Part shown: positions 17,262 through 26,850 of the stretch, piece after piece
Layout of the letters: each line of letters begins with the position of its first letter
Numbering within the stretch: the stretch's first letter is position 1
Assembly: GCF_002272865.1 (NCBI RefSeq)
Contig: NZ_MLAP01000007.1
Coordinates: 56,435-120,434, forward strand
Length of the DNA: 64,000 nt
Reading direction: 5' to 3'
Source: Helicobacter sp. 12S02634-8
Lineage (GTDB): Bacteria; Campylobacterota; Campylobacteria; Campylobacterales; Helicobacteraceae
Made by a program: the position numbers and the translations under genes
The notes under the pieces: model-generated
Databases searched by the model: none
What the model saw: only the letters and a program-made list of their open reading frames with translations
What the model was told of the DNA's origin: nothing

Positions 17262-19457
17262 ATGGTGGCATTGCATAGATGGGGGAGTTGGAGCGTGGTT
17301 TTGATGGGGGCAGTGGTGGGGCTGGGCTATGGCGAGGGGGCTAAAGACTATATGCTCGAAAGACAGGTAACAACAGCAACGCGCATGGAAACGACTACAG
17401 ATAAAGCCCCGGGCAATATCAGCGTGATCACTACTAAAGAAATGAAAGAGCGCAGTCCTCAAAAGGTCAATGATTTTATCAAAAATTATGAGGGGATCCA
17501 TATACTCAATGACGCAGGGCTCAATCCGCGCCCAGCAATCACGATCCGAGGTATCAGTCGGGGGACACTTGTTATGCTTGATGGGGTGATATTGAGTGAT
17601 TTGGAGGGGGAGAATCGGATCCTTGATGAACTCTCTTTGTATGATATCAAACGCGTAGAGGTCGTGCGAGGGCCGTTTTCGAGTTTGTATGGGACAGGGG
17701 CGATTGGCGGGGTGGTGAATTTCATCACAGAAATGCCTACTAAGCTTGAAAGTATGGTGCTTTTGGGCTATGGAAACGCTTTTAAGTCGCGCCAAGCTGA
17801 TATGAATTTGGTGCGTGGGTATGCTAGCTTTGGAGATGCGTTTTTTGACAAAAGGTTGCGTTTGAAAGCTAGCTATGGCTTCACAAGCTCAGGGGGGTAT
17901 CCGAGTGTCCCAGCTTTTGGCTCACAGACTGATTTTAATAAGCTCACCAATATCACAGGCTATCATATCGATCCAGCAGGCACTTATATCGCAGGGGATA
18001 CAGGACGGAGGGAATATGTCTTAAATGATGGCAGGATAAAAGTCGAATATGATTGGGGGGATAATGACACGACAGGCGCGATGGGCTCGATCTCTAACCA
18101 TCATTATGATTTTGTCGATCCTAAAACTTACCTCAGAGATAATCAAGGGCGCCCAGTATATGGCAATGACAGCTATAATCCATTTATCGGGAGTGGTTAT
18201 GAGGGGATTGGGAGCTATACACATTATATCGCCTCAGTCTATCATACCCATACTTTCAGTGATGAATCAAATTTAAGAGTGAGCTTATCGAGTGTGAATC
18301 TTTATAGTTATTGGTTGGATGCGCAAAATGCAGCCAATCCCGCACCCACCCTAGCAGGAGGGCAGGGCTATTCGCAAGATATTTATACTTCGAGCAATTA
18401 TCTGGATATTATCTATACCAAAGCATTTGATAACCACACCCTCACTACAGCGCTGCAAGGGCGATATATGCAGCTAGACCAGCTCAATTATGGCTTGAGC
18501 GATTGGAAAGTGCGTAAATATGATTTGGGCTTGCAAGGGGCTTTTGGAGGTAGGGCGTTTTTGGCCGCAGGATTTGTGCAGCTTGATAGCCATTGGACAA
18601 GTCGTTTGAGCACGACTTTGGGATTGCGTTATGATTATTGGCAGAATTTTGATAACTATACCCAATCAAGCTCTCAGAAAAATTCTGTTGCAAATATCAC
18701 GCAAAATAGTCTTTCGCCCAAGGCTTCTATCAATTATAATCTCTTAGATATTGTTGTATTTAAAGCTTCTATGGGGAGTGCGTTTCGTGTGCCTACGCTT
18801 AGGGAGATTTTTAGGATTTCGACAACGACGCAAAAATGGCTCAATAATCCCAACTTAAAACCAGAGCAGGGCTTTTCTTTTGATGTGGGTGGTGATGTCA
18901 ATACCTTTTGGGGTGGGCTGTTGAAGTTGTATTATTTCCAAACAGAACTTGATAATATGATCTATCGTGCAGGTGCGGGAAAAGAGGCAAATCCTTATCA
19001 AAACAAAAACGCAGGGCACGGACGGATCAATGGTATTGAGTTTGGGTATATTCAGCCTTTGGCTTCTAATCTTAGCTTGAATACAAGCTACACTTATACG
19101 CGTGCAAAAATCATTAAAAATACTGCCAATCCTGCTACAGAGGGGAAATTTATCCCCAATACCCCTGAACATATGGCACATATAGCCTTGCTTTATGGGG
19201 CGAGGTATGGATTTTATGGCTCTTTATCGGGGAATTTTCAATCAGCTTCTTATAGCGATGATACCAACACCAAGATCTACAAACACACATTTGGTTATTA
19301 TGACAATCAGCTTTATTTCAACGCCAAGTTGGGCTATGTGCTCCAAAATGGCTTTGATGTGAGTGTGAGTTTCTTGAACTTTACCAACAATCGGTATTAT
19401 GACTATTATCAAGTCGCAGGGGCGTCATTTTTTGCCCAAGCAAGTGCAAAATTTTAA
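17262..19457 (+). CDS. TonB-dependent outer membrane receptor, probable nickel or metal-complex uptake (paralogue 2)
   Basis: A 731-residue receptor with a signal peptide (WSVVLMGAVVGLGYGEG), probable TonB box near LERQVTTATR, a plug domain (ITIRGISRGTLVMLDGVI, VEVVRGPFSSLYGTGAIGG) and a barrel ending FFAQASAKF. It is a paralogue of the protein at 10908, with closest similarity in the plug and last strands (FTNNRYYDYY versus FTNAQYYDYY). Start ATG at 17262 follows AAGGGGG; an in-frame TTG at 17232 lies inside the candidate operator. The gene is followed after 21 bp by a methyltransferase, so the two are probably co-transcribed. Metal specificity is inferred from the NikR-like site only. Confidence 0.9.
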   Translation: MVALHRWGSWSVVLMGAVVGLGYGEGAKDYMLERQVTTATRMETTTDKAPGNISVITTKEMKERSPQKVNDFIKNYEGIHILNDAGLNPRPAITIRGISRGTLVMLDGVILSDLEGENRILDELSLYDIKRVEVVRGPFSSLYGTGAIGGVVNFITEMPTKLESMVLLGYGNAFKSRQADMNLVRGYASFGDAFFDKRLRLKASYGFTSSGGYPSVPAFGSQTDFNKLTNITGYHIDPAGTYIAGDTGRREYVLNDGRIKVEYDWGDNDTTGAMGSISNHHYDFVDPKTYLRDNQGRPVYGNDSYNPFIGSGYEGIGSYTHYIASVYHTHTFSDESNLRVSLSSVNLYSYWLDAQNAANPAPTLAGGQGYSQDIYTSSNYLDIIYTKAFDNHTLTTALQGRYMQLDQLNYGLSDWKVRKYDLGLQGAFGGRAFLAAGFVQLDSHWTSRLSTTLGLRYDYWQNFDNYTQSSSQKNSVANITQNSLSPKASINYNLLDIVVFKASMGSAFRVPTLREIFRISTTTQKWLNNPNLKPEQGFSFDVGGDVNTFWGGLLKLYYFQTELDNMIYRAGAGKEANPYQNKNAGHGRINGIEFGYIQPLASNLSLNTSYTYTRAKIIKNTANPATEGKFIPNTPEHMAHIALLYGARYGFYGSLSGNFQSASYSDDTNTKIYKHTFGYYDNQLYFNAKLGYVLQNGFDVSVSFLNFTNNRYYDYYQVAGASFFAQASAKF

Positions 19458-19478
19458 AAGATATGACAAGGAGCAGAA

Positions 19479-20231
19479 ATGCTAGAAGAAATACAAGGGT
19501 ATTGGAACCATCGATCACAGAGCTATGCACAACTCAATCTCGATGAGCTAGGGAGTGAAAAAAAGCAAAAATGGCAAAAGGTGTTTTTGAAATACGCACC
19601 CAATGGCTTTGAAAATATCCATTTGCTTGATATTGGCTGTGGGCCAGGGATATTTTCTATCATATTTTCTGAACTCGGTGCGTGCGTGAGCGCACTGGAT
19701 TATACCCCTAAGATGTTAGAAAGGGCTAAAGAAAATGCTCAAAAAGCAGGTGCGCGGGTTGCGTTCTATCAAGGCGATGCGCAAAATTTAGAGTTTGGAG
19801 ATGGGGTGTTTGATTGGGTTGTTTCAAGAAATCTTACTTGGAATCTCAAAGACCCTTACAGGGCTTATCAAGAGTGGTATCGTGTCCTAAAAAAGGGTGG
19901 TAGGTTATTGAATTTTGATGCAAATTGGTATTTACATCTTTTTGATCCCAAACATAAAGAGCGCTATGAGCAAGACAGAGAAAAGGTCGCTCAAGCAGGG
20001 ATTTTAGATCATATGACCCAGAGCTATCCTAACGCTAAAAAGATGGAAGAAATCGCCAAATCCCTCCCATTGAGTAAGATCCATCGCCCTGGTTGGGATA
20101 TTGAGGCTTTAGAATCGATTGGTTTTGAGATTTTGGGCTTTGATAAGGAATTTTATCAAGAGGTGTGGGATTGTGATGAAAAGCTGATGTTTGCCTCAAC
20201 GCCGATGTTTTTGATCGCAGCACAGAAGTAG
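19479..20231 (+). CDS. Class I SAM-dependent methyltransferase coupled to TonB receptor
   Basis: A 250-residue methyltransferase. The SAM-binding motif I is LLDIGCGPGIFSI (about residues 50-62), followed by the acidic ribose-binding position in SALDYTPKMLERA, and motif GDAQNLEFGDGVFDWVVSRNLTWNL. It resembles the broad Methyltransf_11/25 group; the substrate cannot be read. It has AAGGAG before its ATG and starts 21 bp after the receptor gene, so it likely belongs to the same transcript. A role in making or modifying a metal-binding small molecule is a guess from context. No signal peptide; cytoplasmic. Confidence 0.85.
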   Translation: MLEEIQGYWNHRSQSYAQLNLDELGSEKKQKWQKVFLKYAPNGFENIHLLDIGCGPGIFSIIFSELGACVSALDYTPKMLERAKENAQKAGARVAFYQGDAQNLEFGDGVFDWVVSRNLTWNLKDPYRAYQEWYRVLKKGGRLLNFDANWYLHLFDPKHKERYEQDREKVAQAGILDHMTQSYPNAKKMEEIAKSLPLSKIHRPGWDIEALESIGFEILGFDKEFYQEVWDCDEKLMFASTPMFLIAAQK

Positions 20232-20252
20232 CTTGAGGGCATTTGATCATAT

Positions 20253-21413
20253 TTATAATTTTTTTAAAGAATAAAACCGAGCAAAGTTTTCTCCTAGCGA
20301 GCAATTTTCTAGACTTTTTTGTGAGAATAAAAACCTCCCATCACAGACAAAGCCCAATTCTTCCCAGTTTGTGTGGTTGAATAAATCACAAATTTCTTTG
20401 AGTAAAGAGCTATCTGTTTGAAATCTTGGAAAAATCGCAAGAATCGAGCCATCATAAGCCTTTGTGGGGTGGATAAAAAATGGCTGCTTGTTTCTTGTCT
20501 TTGTATTGACATAAATCCTTGGGCAGTCGCTTTTGAAATAATCCCTCCCCCATTGCCACCAGTTTGATTGGGTAAATTTTCTTATTTTTCTGTTGATAAG
20601 GGCTTGTTTGTGTGCTTCTAAAAATGGGTGGTATTGATTGTAGATCATCTTTTTTGTTTTGTTTGTTTTGCAAGTATGGGAGCAAACAAAATCCTCATTT
20701 CCAAACACAGAATGCGTGAAGAGCTTGTCATTGCCACTGACTGCACCGACTTTTACAAAAAATAAATCCTTGAATAAAATCGGGTAAGACGCATTGGTAA
20801 AGGTTATTTGCCCTTGATGGCAGTTGAAATTTTTTAAAATATTTGTTTTTCTTGTGAAATTATTTTTTTCAAACCTCCAGATAGCGCAATTGGGCTGTGC
20901 GTTATCAAATATTTTTTTGTCCCCTAAGTCGATAAAATCTGTGATTGTTCCATTTTGATACAAAAAATGATTCAGTTTGGTGGCTGCAGTGAGCTTTAAA
21001 AAATCTCTTGGAGTGATGAAAATCAATTCGCCCTTTTGCTTTAAATGCAAAATGGATTTAAAAATGAAAAATAAATACAAGTTGCTGCGGTGATCGAAAA
21101 TATTTTTATAAGGCATTAAAAGATTTTTAGTGTTTGGAGGGATATTTTTATGAGCGATATAAGGGGGATTTCCGATGATAGTATCGAATTTGTTTTCAGC
21201 CCCATAAGCAAAAAAGTCAATATTTTTTACATTTTTGTTTTTGATGACTGAAGGGTCGATCTCAATACCGATTGCGTGATTTGGGAGATGATCCAAAAAA
21301 GAGCCATTGCCACAACTGGGCTCAAGTATGCTCCCATAATTTTCCATCAATCCTAACATTGTATCGACAATAAAAGTCGGGGTAAAAAATTGCCCCAATT
21401 GCTGTGGGTTCAA
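20253..21413 (-). CDS. Orphan N6-adenine DNA methyltransferase (TaqI-like)
   Basis: Gamma-type adenine methylase of about 386 residues. Motif X/start region is QQLGQFFTPTFIVDTMLGLM, motif I is ILEPSCGNGSFLDHL, and motif IV is IIGNPPYIAHK, the NPPY adenine-methylase signature. The C-terminal part should be the target-recognition domain. No restriction endonuclease gene is next to it, so it looks solitary. The frame has no ATG: a TTG at 21413 lacks a ribosome site, while AGGAG inside the end of uvrA is placed to serve an ATA codon at 21431-21433. The true start is therefore uncertain. It follows uvrA on the same strand almost without gap and converges with the methyltransferase at 20231. The protein is Lys/Asn/Phe-rich, suggesting transfer. 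Confidence 0.85.
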   Translation of the reverse strand: MNPQQLGQFFTPTFIVDTMLGLMENYGSILEPSCGNGSFLDHLPNHAIGIEIDPSVIKNKNVKNIDFFAYGAENKFDTIIGNPPYIAHKNIPPNTKNLLMPYKNIFDHRSNLYLFFIFKSILHLKQKGELIFITPRDFLKLTAATKLNHFLYQNGTITDFIDLGDKKIFDNAQPNCAIWRFEKNNFTRKTNILKNFNCHQGQITFTNASYPILFKDLFFVKVGAVSGNDKLFTHSVFGNEDFVCSHTCKTNKTKKMIYNQYHPFLEAHKQALINRKIRKFTQSNWWQWGRDYFKSDCPRIYVNTKTRNKQPFFIHPTKAYDGSILAIFPRFQTDSSLLKEICDLFNHTNWEELGFVCDGRFLFSQKSLENCSLGENFARFYSLKKL

Positions 21414-21430
21414 GTCGGTGCAGAGAGGGA

Positions 21431-24253
21431 TTATTTTTCTCCTGATTCTTTCAATTCTTTGCTTAAAAATTTGCCTGTGTAGCTGCCTGTTTTTGTGTGG
21501 TTTTTGGCAACTTGAGAAGGCGTGCCTATATCGACAATTTTCCCGCCTTTATCCCCGCCCTCAGGGCCAATATCGATGATATAATCAGCATTTTTAATCA
21601 TATCCAGATTGTGTTCGATAACAATCATTGAATTCCCCAGCTCCACGAGATGGTGGAGGACTTTTGTGAGTCTATCCACATCAGCAAAATGCAAGCCTGT
21701 AGTTGGCTCATCAAGGATATAAAGTGTCTTGCCTGTGTCTTTGCGGCTGAGTTCTTTGGCGAGCTTGATTCTTTGGGCTTCCCCACCAGAGAGCGTTGTG
21801 GCGTTTTGACCCAATGTGATATACCCTAGCCCCACATCTTGGAGCGTTTTGAGCCGAGAGAAGATTTTAGGGATTTTATCAAAAAACTCACAAGCATCAT
21901 CGACGCTCATATGCAGCACATCAGCAATGGATTTGCCTTTGTATTTGATTTCAAGTGTTTGGGGATTGTATTTTGCCCCATTGCACGCATCGCATTTGAC
22001 CATCACATCAGGCAAAAAGTGCATTTCAATCTTAATCTCGCCCTCACCTTGGCATTTTTCGCAACGCCCACCTTTGACATTGAAGCTAAAACGCCCCACG
22101 CCATAGCCTAGAATCTTAGCTTCTTTGACCTCTGAAAACAGCACTCTAATATCGTCCATCACGCCTGTATAGGTAGCTGGATTGCTTCGGGGGGTTCTGC
22201 CTATGGGCGTTTGATCTAAATAAATCACTTTATCGAGCATTTCTAGCCCATTGATTTCTACACCATCGCATTTTTTGACTTTTTTGGCGTTGTTGAGTAG
22301 CTCTTGGGCTACGGGCAGGAGGGTTTGGAGAATTAAAGAGCTTTTCCCGCTCCCACTCACCCCTGTGATACATACAAAATTTGCAAGAGGGATTTTTAGG
22401 CTTAGATTTTTGATATTATTGATGGTGACATTTTTGATCTGCAGCCATTTTTTTTGCTCTCTGTTATGGGGATAGGTGATAGTCTTAGCGCCACTGATAT
22501 ATTGGGCAGTTTGGGTATTGGACTCAAGCATTGCACCAATAGTGCCTGCAAATACGACCTCTCCACCATTTTTGCCCGCACCAGGACCGATATCTACGAT
22601 AAAATCGGCGTGCTTGATTGTTTCTTTGTCGTGTTCGACGACAATAACGGTATTGCCCTTTTCTTGAAGACTACGTAGTGTTTTGATGAGTTTGAGTGTA
22701 TCGCGTTCGTGCAGCCCGATACTGGGCTCATCAAGGACATACATCACCCCTGTAAGGCCACTCCCAATTTGGCTTGCAATGCGTATCCTCTGGCTCTCTC
22801 CCCCGCTGATAGTCCGCGCATCCCGCCCCAAGCTCAGATACCCTAGCCCCACATCATAGAGAAAAAATAGTCTTTCACGGATTTCTTTGAGGATAGAGCT
22901 AGCGATGAATTGCTGTTGTTTGTTGAGATAAGCAAAGTTTTTTTCTTCATTAAAAAACGCATAAGCCTCTTCAATGGGCTTGTCAATCACTTCACCAATC
23001 CCCAATCCAGCGACTTTCACGCTCAAAGATGAGGCCTTGAGTCGATGGCCATTGCAGACACTGCAGGGCTTTTCGCTCATATAATCACCCAAATCGCGTT
23101 CATCTTTAAACATATCATAAGCAATCTGAATAATACCTTTCCAAGGGCGTTTCAAGCTTGAATTTTTCCAGAAAAATTCGATTTCAGAGCCATTGCCATA
23201 AAGCAGGGCATTTTGTTTATGGCTCTCTAGGTCTTCAAAGGATTTGTCCATATCAATGCCATTGCTTTTGCAAAAGCCATTGAATAGCTCAGCATAATAA
23301 TTGCGATTGAAGCCAAAGATGACCTTGATCCCTCCTTTGTTGAGCGGGAGGGATTTATTCAGGATTTTTTTGATGTCAATGCTATATTTGCTCCCCAAGC
23401 CCCCGCAATCCTCGCACGCTCCCTTAGGTGAGTTGAACGAAAAGCTCAAAGGCTCTAGGGGTTCAAAACTGATTTTGCAATCAAAACACGCTAAATGCTC
23501 GCTGTAGTGTATGAGCTGATTGTGCTCTTGGGTTGGGTCGATGATTTCTACTTCAATCTCACCATAAGTTTCTTTGAGTGCTTTTTCTATGCCTTGTGCG
23601 ATTCTTGAGTGATTGTCTTGATGGATATTCACACGATCGATGACAATTTTTATCGTGTGTTTTTTGGTTTTGCTCAACTGGATCTCTTCATCTAAGCGCA
23701 CCATCACCCCATCAATATAAGCGCGGACATAGCCCTTTTGGCGCAAGGACTGGATTTTGTCTTGAAAACTTCCCTTTTTTTCTTTGATGATAGGGGCAAG
23801 TAAGATGATTTTGCTGTCTTGAGGGAGGGAGAGGATTTGATCGATGATATCAGTTTGACTCATTTGAGAGATGGGCTTACCGCATAAATGGCAGTGTTGC
23901 GTGCCCACTCGTGCATAAAGCAGTCTTAGATAATCATAAATTTCTGTGATTGTCCCCACCGTGGAGCGCGGATTTTTACTCGTTGTTTTTTGATCGATAG
24001 CGATTGCTGGAGTGAGCCCCTCGATTTTATCTACATTGGGCTTGCCGACTTTATCAAGAAACTGCCGTGCATAGCTTGATAGCGACTCGATATACCGCCG
24101 CTGTCCCTCTGCATAGAGAGTATCAAAGGCTAAAGTTGATTTCCCTGAGCCACTCAACCCAGTAAAGACAATCAATTTATTTTTTGGAATCTCAAGATGG
24201 ATATTTTTAAGATTATTTTCTTTTGCACCAATAATTTGAATTTTATCTAACAA
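21431..24253 (-). CDS. uvrA: Excinuclease ABC subunit A
   Basis: DNA damage recognition ATPase of nucleotide excision repair (940 residues). Two ABC modules are seen: Walker A motifs [22 protein letters not shown] (near residue 30) and [13 protein letters not shown] (near 640), signatures [12 protein letters not shown] and [12 protein letters not shown], and zinc modules CFDC...CEDCGG and CEKC...CDAC. Start is a TTG at 24253 with AAGGAG six bases upstream. It is probably monocistronic or reads into the DNA methylase below it. Confidence 0.97.
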   Translation of the reverse strand: MLDKIQIIGAKENNLKNIHLEIPKNKLIVFTGLSGSGKSTLAFDTLYAEGQRRYIESLSSYARQFLDKVGKPNVDKIEGLTPAIAIDQKTTSKNPRSTVGTITEIYDYLRLLYARVGTQHCHLCGKPISQMSQTDIIDQILSLPQDSKIILLAPIIKEKKGSFQDKIQSLRQKGYVRAYIDGVMVRLDEEIQLSKTKKHTIKIVIDRVNIHQDNHSRIAQGIEKALKETYGEIEVEIIDPTQEHNQLIHYSEHLACFDCKISFEPLEPLSFSFNSPKGACEDCGGLGSKYSIDIKKILNKSLPLNKGGIKVIFGFNRNYYAELFNGFCKSNGIDMDKSFEDLESHKQNALLYGNGSEIEFFWKNSSLKRPWKGIIQIAYDMFKDERDLGDYMSEKPCSVCNGHRLKASSLSVKVAGLGIGEVIDKPIEEAYAFFNEEKNFAYLNKQQQFIASSILKEIRERLFFLYDVGLGYLSLGRDARTISGGESQRIRIASQIGSGLTGVMYVLDEPSIGLHERDTLKLIKTLRSLQEKGNTVIVVEHDKETIKHADFIVDIGPGAGKNGGEVVFAGTIGAMLESNTQTAQYISGAKTITYPHNREQKKWLQIKNVTINNIKNLSLKIPLANFVCITGVSGSGKSSLILQTLLPVAQELLNNAKKVKKCDGVEINGLEMLDKVIYLDQTPIGRTPRSNPATYTGVMDDIRVLFSEVKEAKILGYGVGRFSFNVKGGRCEKCQGEGEIKIEMHFLPDVMVKCDACNGAKYNPQTLEIKYKGKSIADVLHMSVDDACEFFDKIPKIFSRLKTLQDVGLGYITLGQNATTLSGGEAQRIKLAKELSRKDTGKTLYILDEPTTGLHFADVDRLTKVLHHLVELGNSMIVIEHNLDMIKNADYIIDIGPEGGDKGGKIVDIGTPSQVAKNHTKTGSYTGKFLSKELKESGEK

Positions 24254-24329
24254 ATTGCACTCCTTGCAAGTTTGGAATTATACATCAAAATAAAAGATTG
24301 CGTGATGGGATTTGAGGGGGAGTTTGGAT

Positions 24330-24348
24330 ACCCCCATTTCAAGGGGGT
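24330..24348. terminator. GC hairpin between rclC-like gene and uvrA
   Basis: ACCCCC and GGGGGT form a 6-bp stem with a 7-nt loop just after the stop of the rclC-like gene (minus strand). No T-run follows on the minus strand, so it is a weak terminator candidate. Confidence 0.3.
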
Positions 24349-24361
24349 CAAAGGCTTTGGA

Positions 24362-24934
24362 CTAAAGGCGAGTTTTAGTGCGTAAAATCCTCTGTGCACA
24401 GCTTCCTGTGATGATCAAAGCACAGGCTAAAATTGCTAAATCTTTAATCACTAGCCGCCCAGCCCCTGAGAGATAAGGGAAACCATAATCAGCCCCACCC
24501 ATATTAGGCACCCAGACTTCAGGAGTGGTGATCAAAAATGATAGAGTGATGAGCGTCATCAAAAAGACAAGACCTCCACCGATGAGCCCTAAATAAGGAT
24601 AAAAAATCCCCAAAAGCACTAATGTGCCAAACGCAATGATGAGAACACCCAAACCATAGGAAACAAGGTAGGTTCTGTTTTCTTGCTGCCAATGGGCGTT
24701 TTGTTCATTAGCAGTGCCCTCAGGGATTTTGTGTAGTTTGTAGTCTTTAGCGTCTTTGTATAAAAAGCTACTCAAAGGCGAATTAGCTACAAATGGCGTG
24801 ATCCCCTCTGCTTCATAGTTAATAAACTTCAAACCCCCTATCCAGATAAAAATAACAAAAATGGCAATATGCGCCACCACGACCCCACCATATCGCAAAC
24901 GAGCGAGCTTTTCTAAATTTTTGTTGCACAGCAC
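24362..24934 (-). CDS. DUF417/YkgB membrane protein (RclC-like)
   Basis: Inner-membrane protein with four hydrophobic helices. It matches the DUF417 family of E. coli RclC, which takes part in resistance to reactive chlorine: the segments FIWIGGLKFINYEAEGITPFVANSPLSSFLY, LSFLITTPEVWVP and YGFPYLSGAGRLVIKDL are characteristic. The GTG at 24934 has AAAAGGA six bases upstream and gives 190 residues; an in-frame ATG at 24958 lacks a ribosome site. No RclR-type regulator or RclA reductase is next to it. The role in oxidant defence is family inference. Confidence 0.85.
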   Translation of the reverse strand: MLCNKNLEKLARLRYGGVVVAHIAIFVIFIWIGGLKFINYEAEGITPFVANSPLSSFLYKDAKDYKLHKIPEGTANEQNAHWQQENRTYLVSYGLGVLIIAFGTLVLLGIFYPYLGLIGGGLVFLMTLITLSFLITTPEVWVPNMGGADYGFPYLSGAGRLVIKDLAILACALIITGSCAQRILRTKTRL

Positions 24935-25184
24935 TTTGTATCCTTTTGTTTGTGGCATTGAATTTTCTTGATTTGGTATGAAACCAAGAAAGTATTTTTA
25001 TCTTGTTTAAGGTAACTTATAGCAAATAAAATTATCGAGATATAACAGAGTATAGTTAAAGTTTATATTTATTAAGATAAAAATAATTGAATTAATAGAG
25101 AGAATCGAGTAATTTTATCTCCAAAAACTTGACCCAAATATTAAGATTGTATTTGATGGTAATATTTTTTGTATATTTTACTAT

Positions 25185-25199
25185 TAATAATGATTTTTA
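25185..25199. promoter_or_regulatory. Candidate Fur box in the flp/tad promoter
   Basis: Bases read TAATAATGATTTTTA, matching the H. pylori Fur consensus TAATAATnATTATTA at all but one position. A possible -10 (TATTAT, 25198-25203) overlaps its end. The 24959-25265 gap is otherwise very A/T-rich without an ORF; flp starts at 25266. Confidence 0.45.
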
Positions 25200-25265
25200 T
25201 TATTTCTTAAGAGTAAATAGTTAATATGTGCGAGCTTGAAAATAACTCAGTTAAGGAGCAAAATA

Positions 25266-25502
25266 ATGCGAGATGGCTTCAAAAGATTTCAAATATTCAT
25301 GATGCTAAAGGCGATGGATTTTCTCAAATGCCAAAGAGGGGTAACAGCGATTGAATATGCTTTGATTGCTGTGGCAATTTCTTCAATGTTATTTATCGTT
25401 TTAGGCAGTGGGGGTGAAGATGGGCTGATCTCTAGAATCAAGGATTCTTTTCGCTCAATCCAAGATGGCTTGAGTATCTCTAAATCTCAAGGTGGCCGCT
25501 AA
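25266..25502 (+). CDS. flp: Flp-type pilin (Tad pilus major subunit)
   Basis: A 78-residue class IVb prepilin. After a basic leader ending at Gly25 comes the Flp signature VTAIEYALIAVAIS; processing after Gly25 would give a 53-residue mature pilin with Glu at position 5, as required by Tad prepilin peptidases. The ATG at 25266 has AAGGAG seven bases upstream and is preferred over an in-frame TTG at 25236. It opens the tad locus and is followed after 5 bp by the peptidase gene. Confidence 0.92.
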   Translation: MRDGFKRFQIFMMLKAMDFLKCQRGVTAIEYALIAVAISSMLFIVLGSGGEDGLISRIKDSFRSIQDGLSISKSQGGR

Positions 25503-25507
25503 AATCA

Positions 25508-25933
25508 ATGGCTTTTATGATTTTATTTGTCGGGTGGGGTGCGATCCTTTTATGGATTGCGCTGACAGATATTTTTTATCGCACCATCAGTAATACTCAA
25601 ATCATCATAGTAATATCTATGGGGGCAATCAGTTGTTGGATCTATGGAATTGGGGTGCATTTTTTCTTCCCTGCTCTTTTGTTTTTAGTGGGGCTTGTGC
25701 TCTGGTATCGGGGGCTTTTAGGGGCAGGAGATGTCAAGTTGATGGGGGCATTGAGTCTTTTTATCAACACTGATTTGCTTATGTCTTTTTTGTTTGTGAC
25801 CTCTGTGGTGGGGGCAGTGATTGGGATTGTGATTTGGGGGTTGTCTTTTTATCGCAAGTTAGAGCCATCAGTCCCTTATGGGGTGGGCTTTTGTGCTAGT
25901 TTTTTGTTTTTCTTGCCCCAGTTGCCTCAATAA
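25508..25933 (+). CDS. tadV: Tad prepilin peptidase (CpaA/TadV)
   Basis: A 141-residue membrane aspartyl protease that cleaves the Flp and TadE/F prepilins. It has about five hydrophobic segments and both catalytic aspartates, Asp21 in ALTDIFYRTISN and Asp75 in the GAGDVKLMGA motif. The short size, without the N-methylation domain, is typical of TadV rather than PilD. It lies directly downstream of flp. Confidence 0.92.
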   Translation: MAFMILFVGWGAILLWIALTDIFYRTISNTQIIIVISMGAISCWIYGIGVHFFFPALLFLVGLVLWYRGLLGAGDVKLMGALSLFINTDLLMSFLFVTSVVGAVIGIVIWGLSFYRKLEPSVPYGVGFCASFLFFLPQLPQ

Positions 25934-26010
25934 CAGCTATCAAATCGCCCTACAAAGGCTGAAAGAGTAAATAAAAGTATAAAACTTACCATAAATATCA
26001 AAGGTTTTTT

Positions 26011-26850
26011 ATGAATAGAAAAATAATGATTGTTTTATCGAGTTTGATTTTGATTGTTGCTGTATTTGGATTGTTTTTGACCCAAAGCGCCCCTGCTCCC
26101 AAAGAGCAAGCAGAGTCCAAGCCCATAGAGCAAACATATAGTTTTTTGGTCGCTGCAAGGGATTTAAAGCAAGGCGAGGTGCTTGATGGGGCAGATATTG
26201 CGATAGAAACACTTACAGATATACAAGGCAAGGAGTGGGGAGATGTGGTTGTTGATGGGCCAAAAGATTTGATTACAGATTCTATTTTGCTCTCAAATAT
26301 CTCCAAAGGCCAGAAGCTCTCCTATTCTCAGCTCGCTCGCCCTGGCAGTGAAGCTTATGATAAAATGCGTGCAGATCCTAAAGAGGGGTTGTTTCCTTTT
26401 GGGTTTGCGCTTGAAGAGAGGGAATATCAGATCCTCTCAAAGCTCAAGCCCAACGAATATGTCGATATTTATTTCAAATATGAAACAAAAAACAAAAAAT
26501 CTGTCAATATTTTGGCTAAAAAAGACAAAAAACAGCCATATGCCTCTGAAGATACGGGCAATAGCTCTAATCTTTTCTTGGTGTTTGCCAATAAGCGCGT
26601 GCTTTTCTTGCAAAAATCTCCCACGCCCCCTCAAGACACAAAATCTAATGACATAAGCCCTCCACAAGGTGTTTTGAATATCGAGCTTGATTCTGAAGAA
26701 ATCAAAAAAATCTATGCAATCGAAAATCTAGGGTATTTTTATATATTCCCCACATCTGTGAGTGCGCGTTCGATGATTGGGACAAACAACATCTTAACCA
26801 AAGAATTTATCAAAGAATTCAGAGGGGGTGAAAATGCACAGATTAATTAG
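26011..26850 (+). CDS. cpaB: Flp pilus assembly protein CpaB/RcpC
   Basis: Periplasmic, membrane-anchored Tad component of 279 residues. It has an N-terminal hydrophobic anchor (IMIVLSSLILIVAVFGLFL) and then an SAF domain (SFLVAARDLKQGEVLDGADI, about residues 45-110) followed by the RcpC/CpaB beta-rich domain. The family is thought to sit at the outer-membrane secretin. AAAGG precedes the ATG. Its end overlaps cpaC by 17 bp. Confidence 0.9.
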   Translation: MNRKIMIVLSSLILIVAVFGLFLTQSAPAPKEQAESKPIEQTYSFLVAARDLKQGEVLDGADIAIETLTDIQGKEWGDVVVDGPKDLITDSILLSNISKGQKLSYSQLARPGSEAYDKMRADPKEGLFPFGFALEEREYQILSKLKPNEYVDIYFKYETKNKKSVNILAKKDKKQPYASEDTGNSSNLFLVFANKRVLFLQKSPTPPQDTKSNDISPPQGVLNIELDSEEIKKIYAIENLGYFYIFPTSVSARSMIGTNNILTKEFIKEFRGGENAQIN

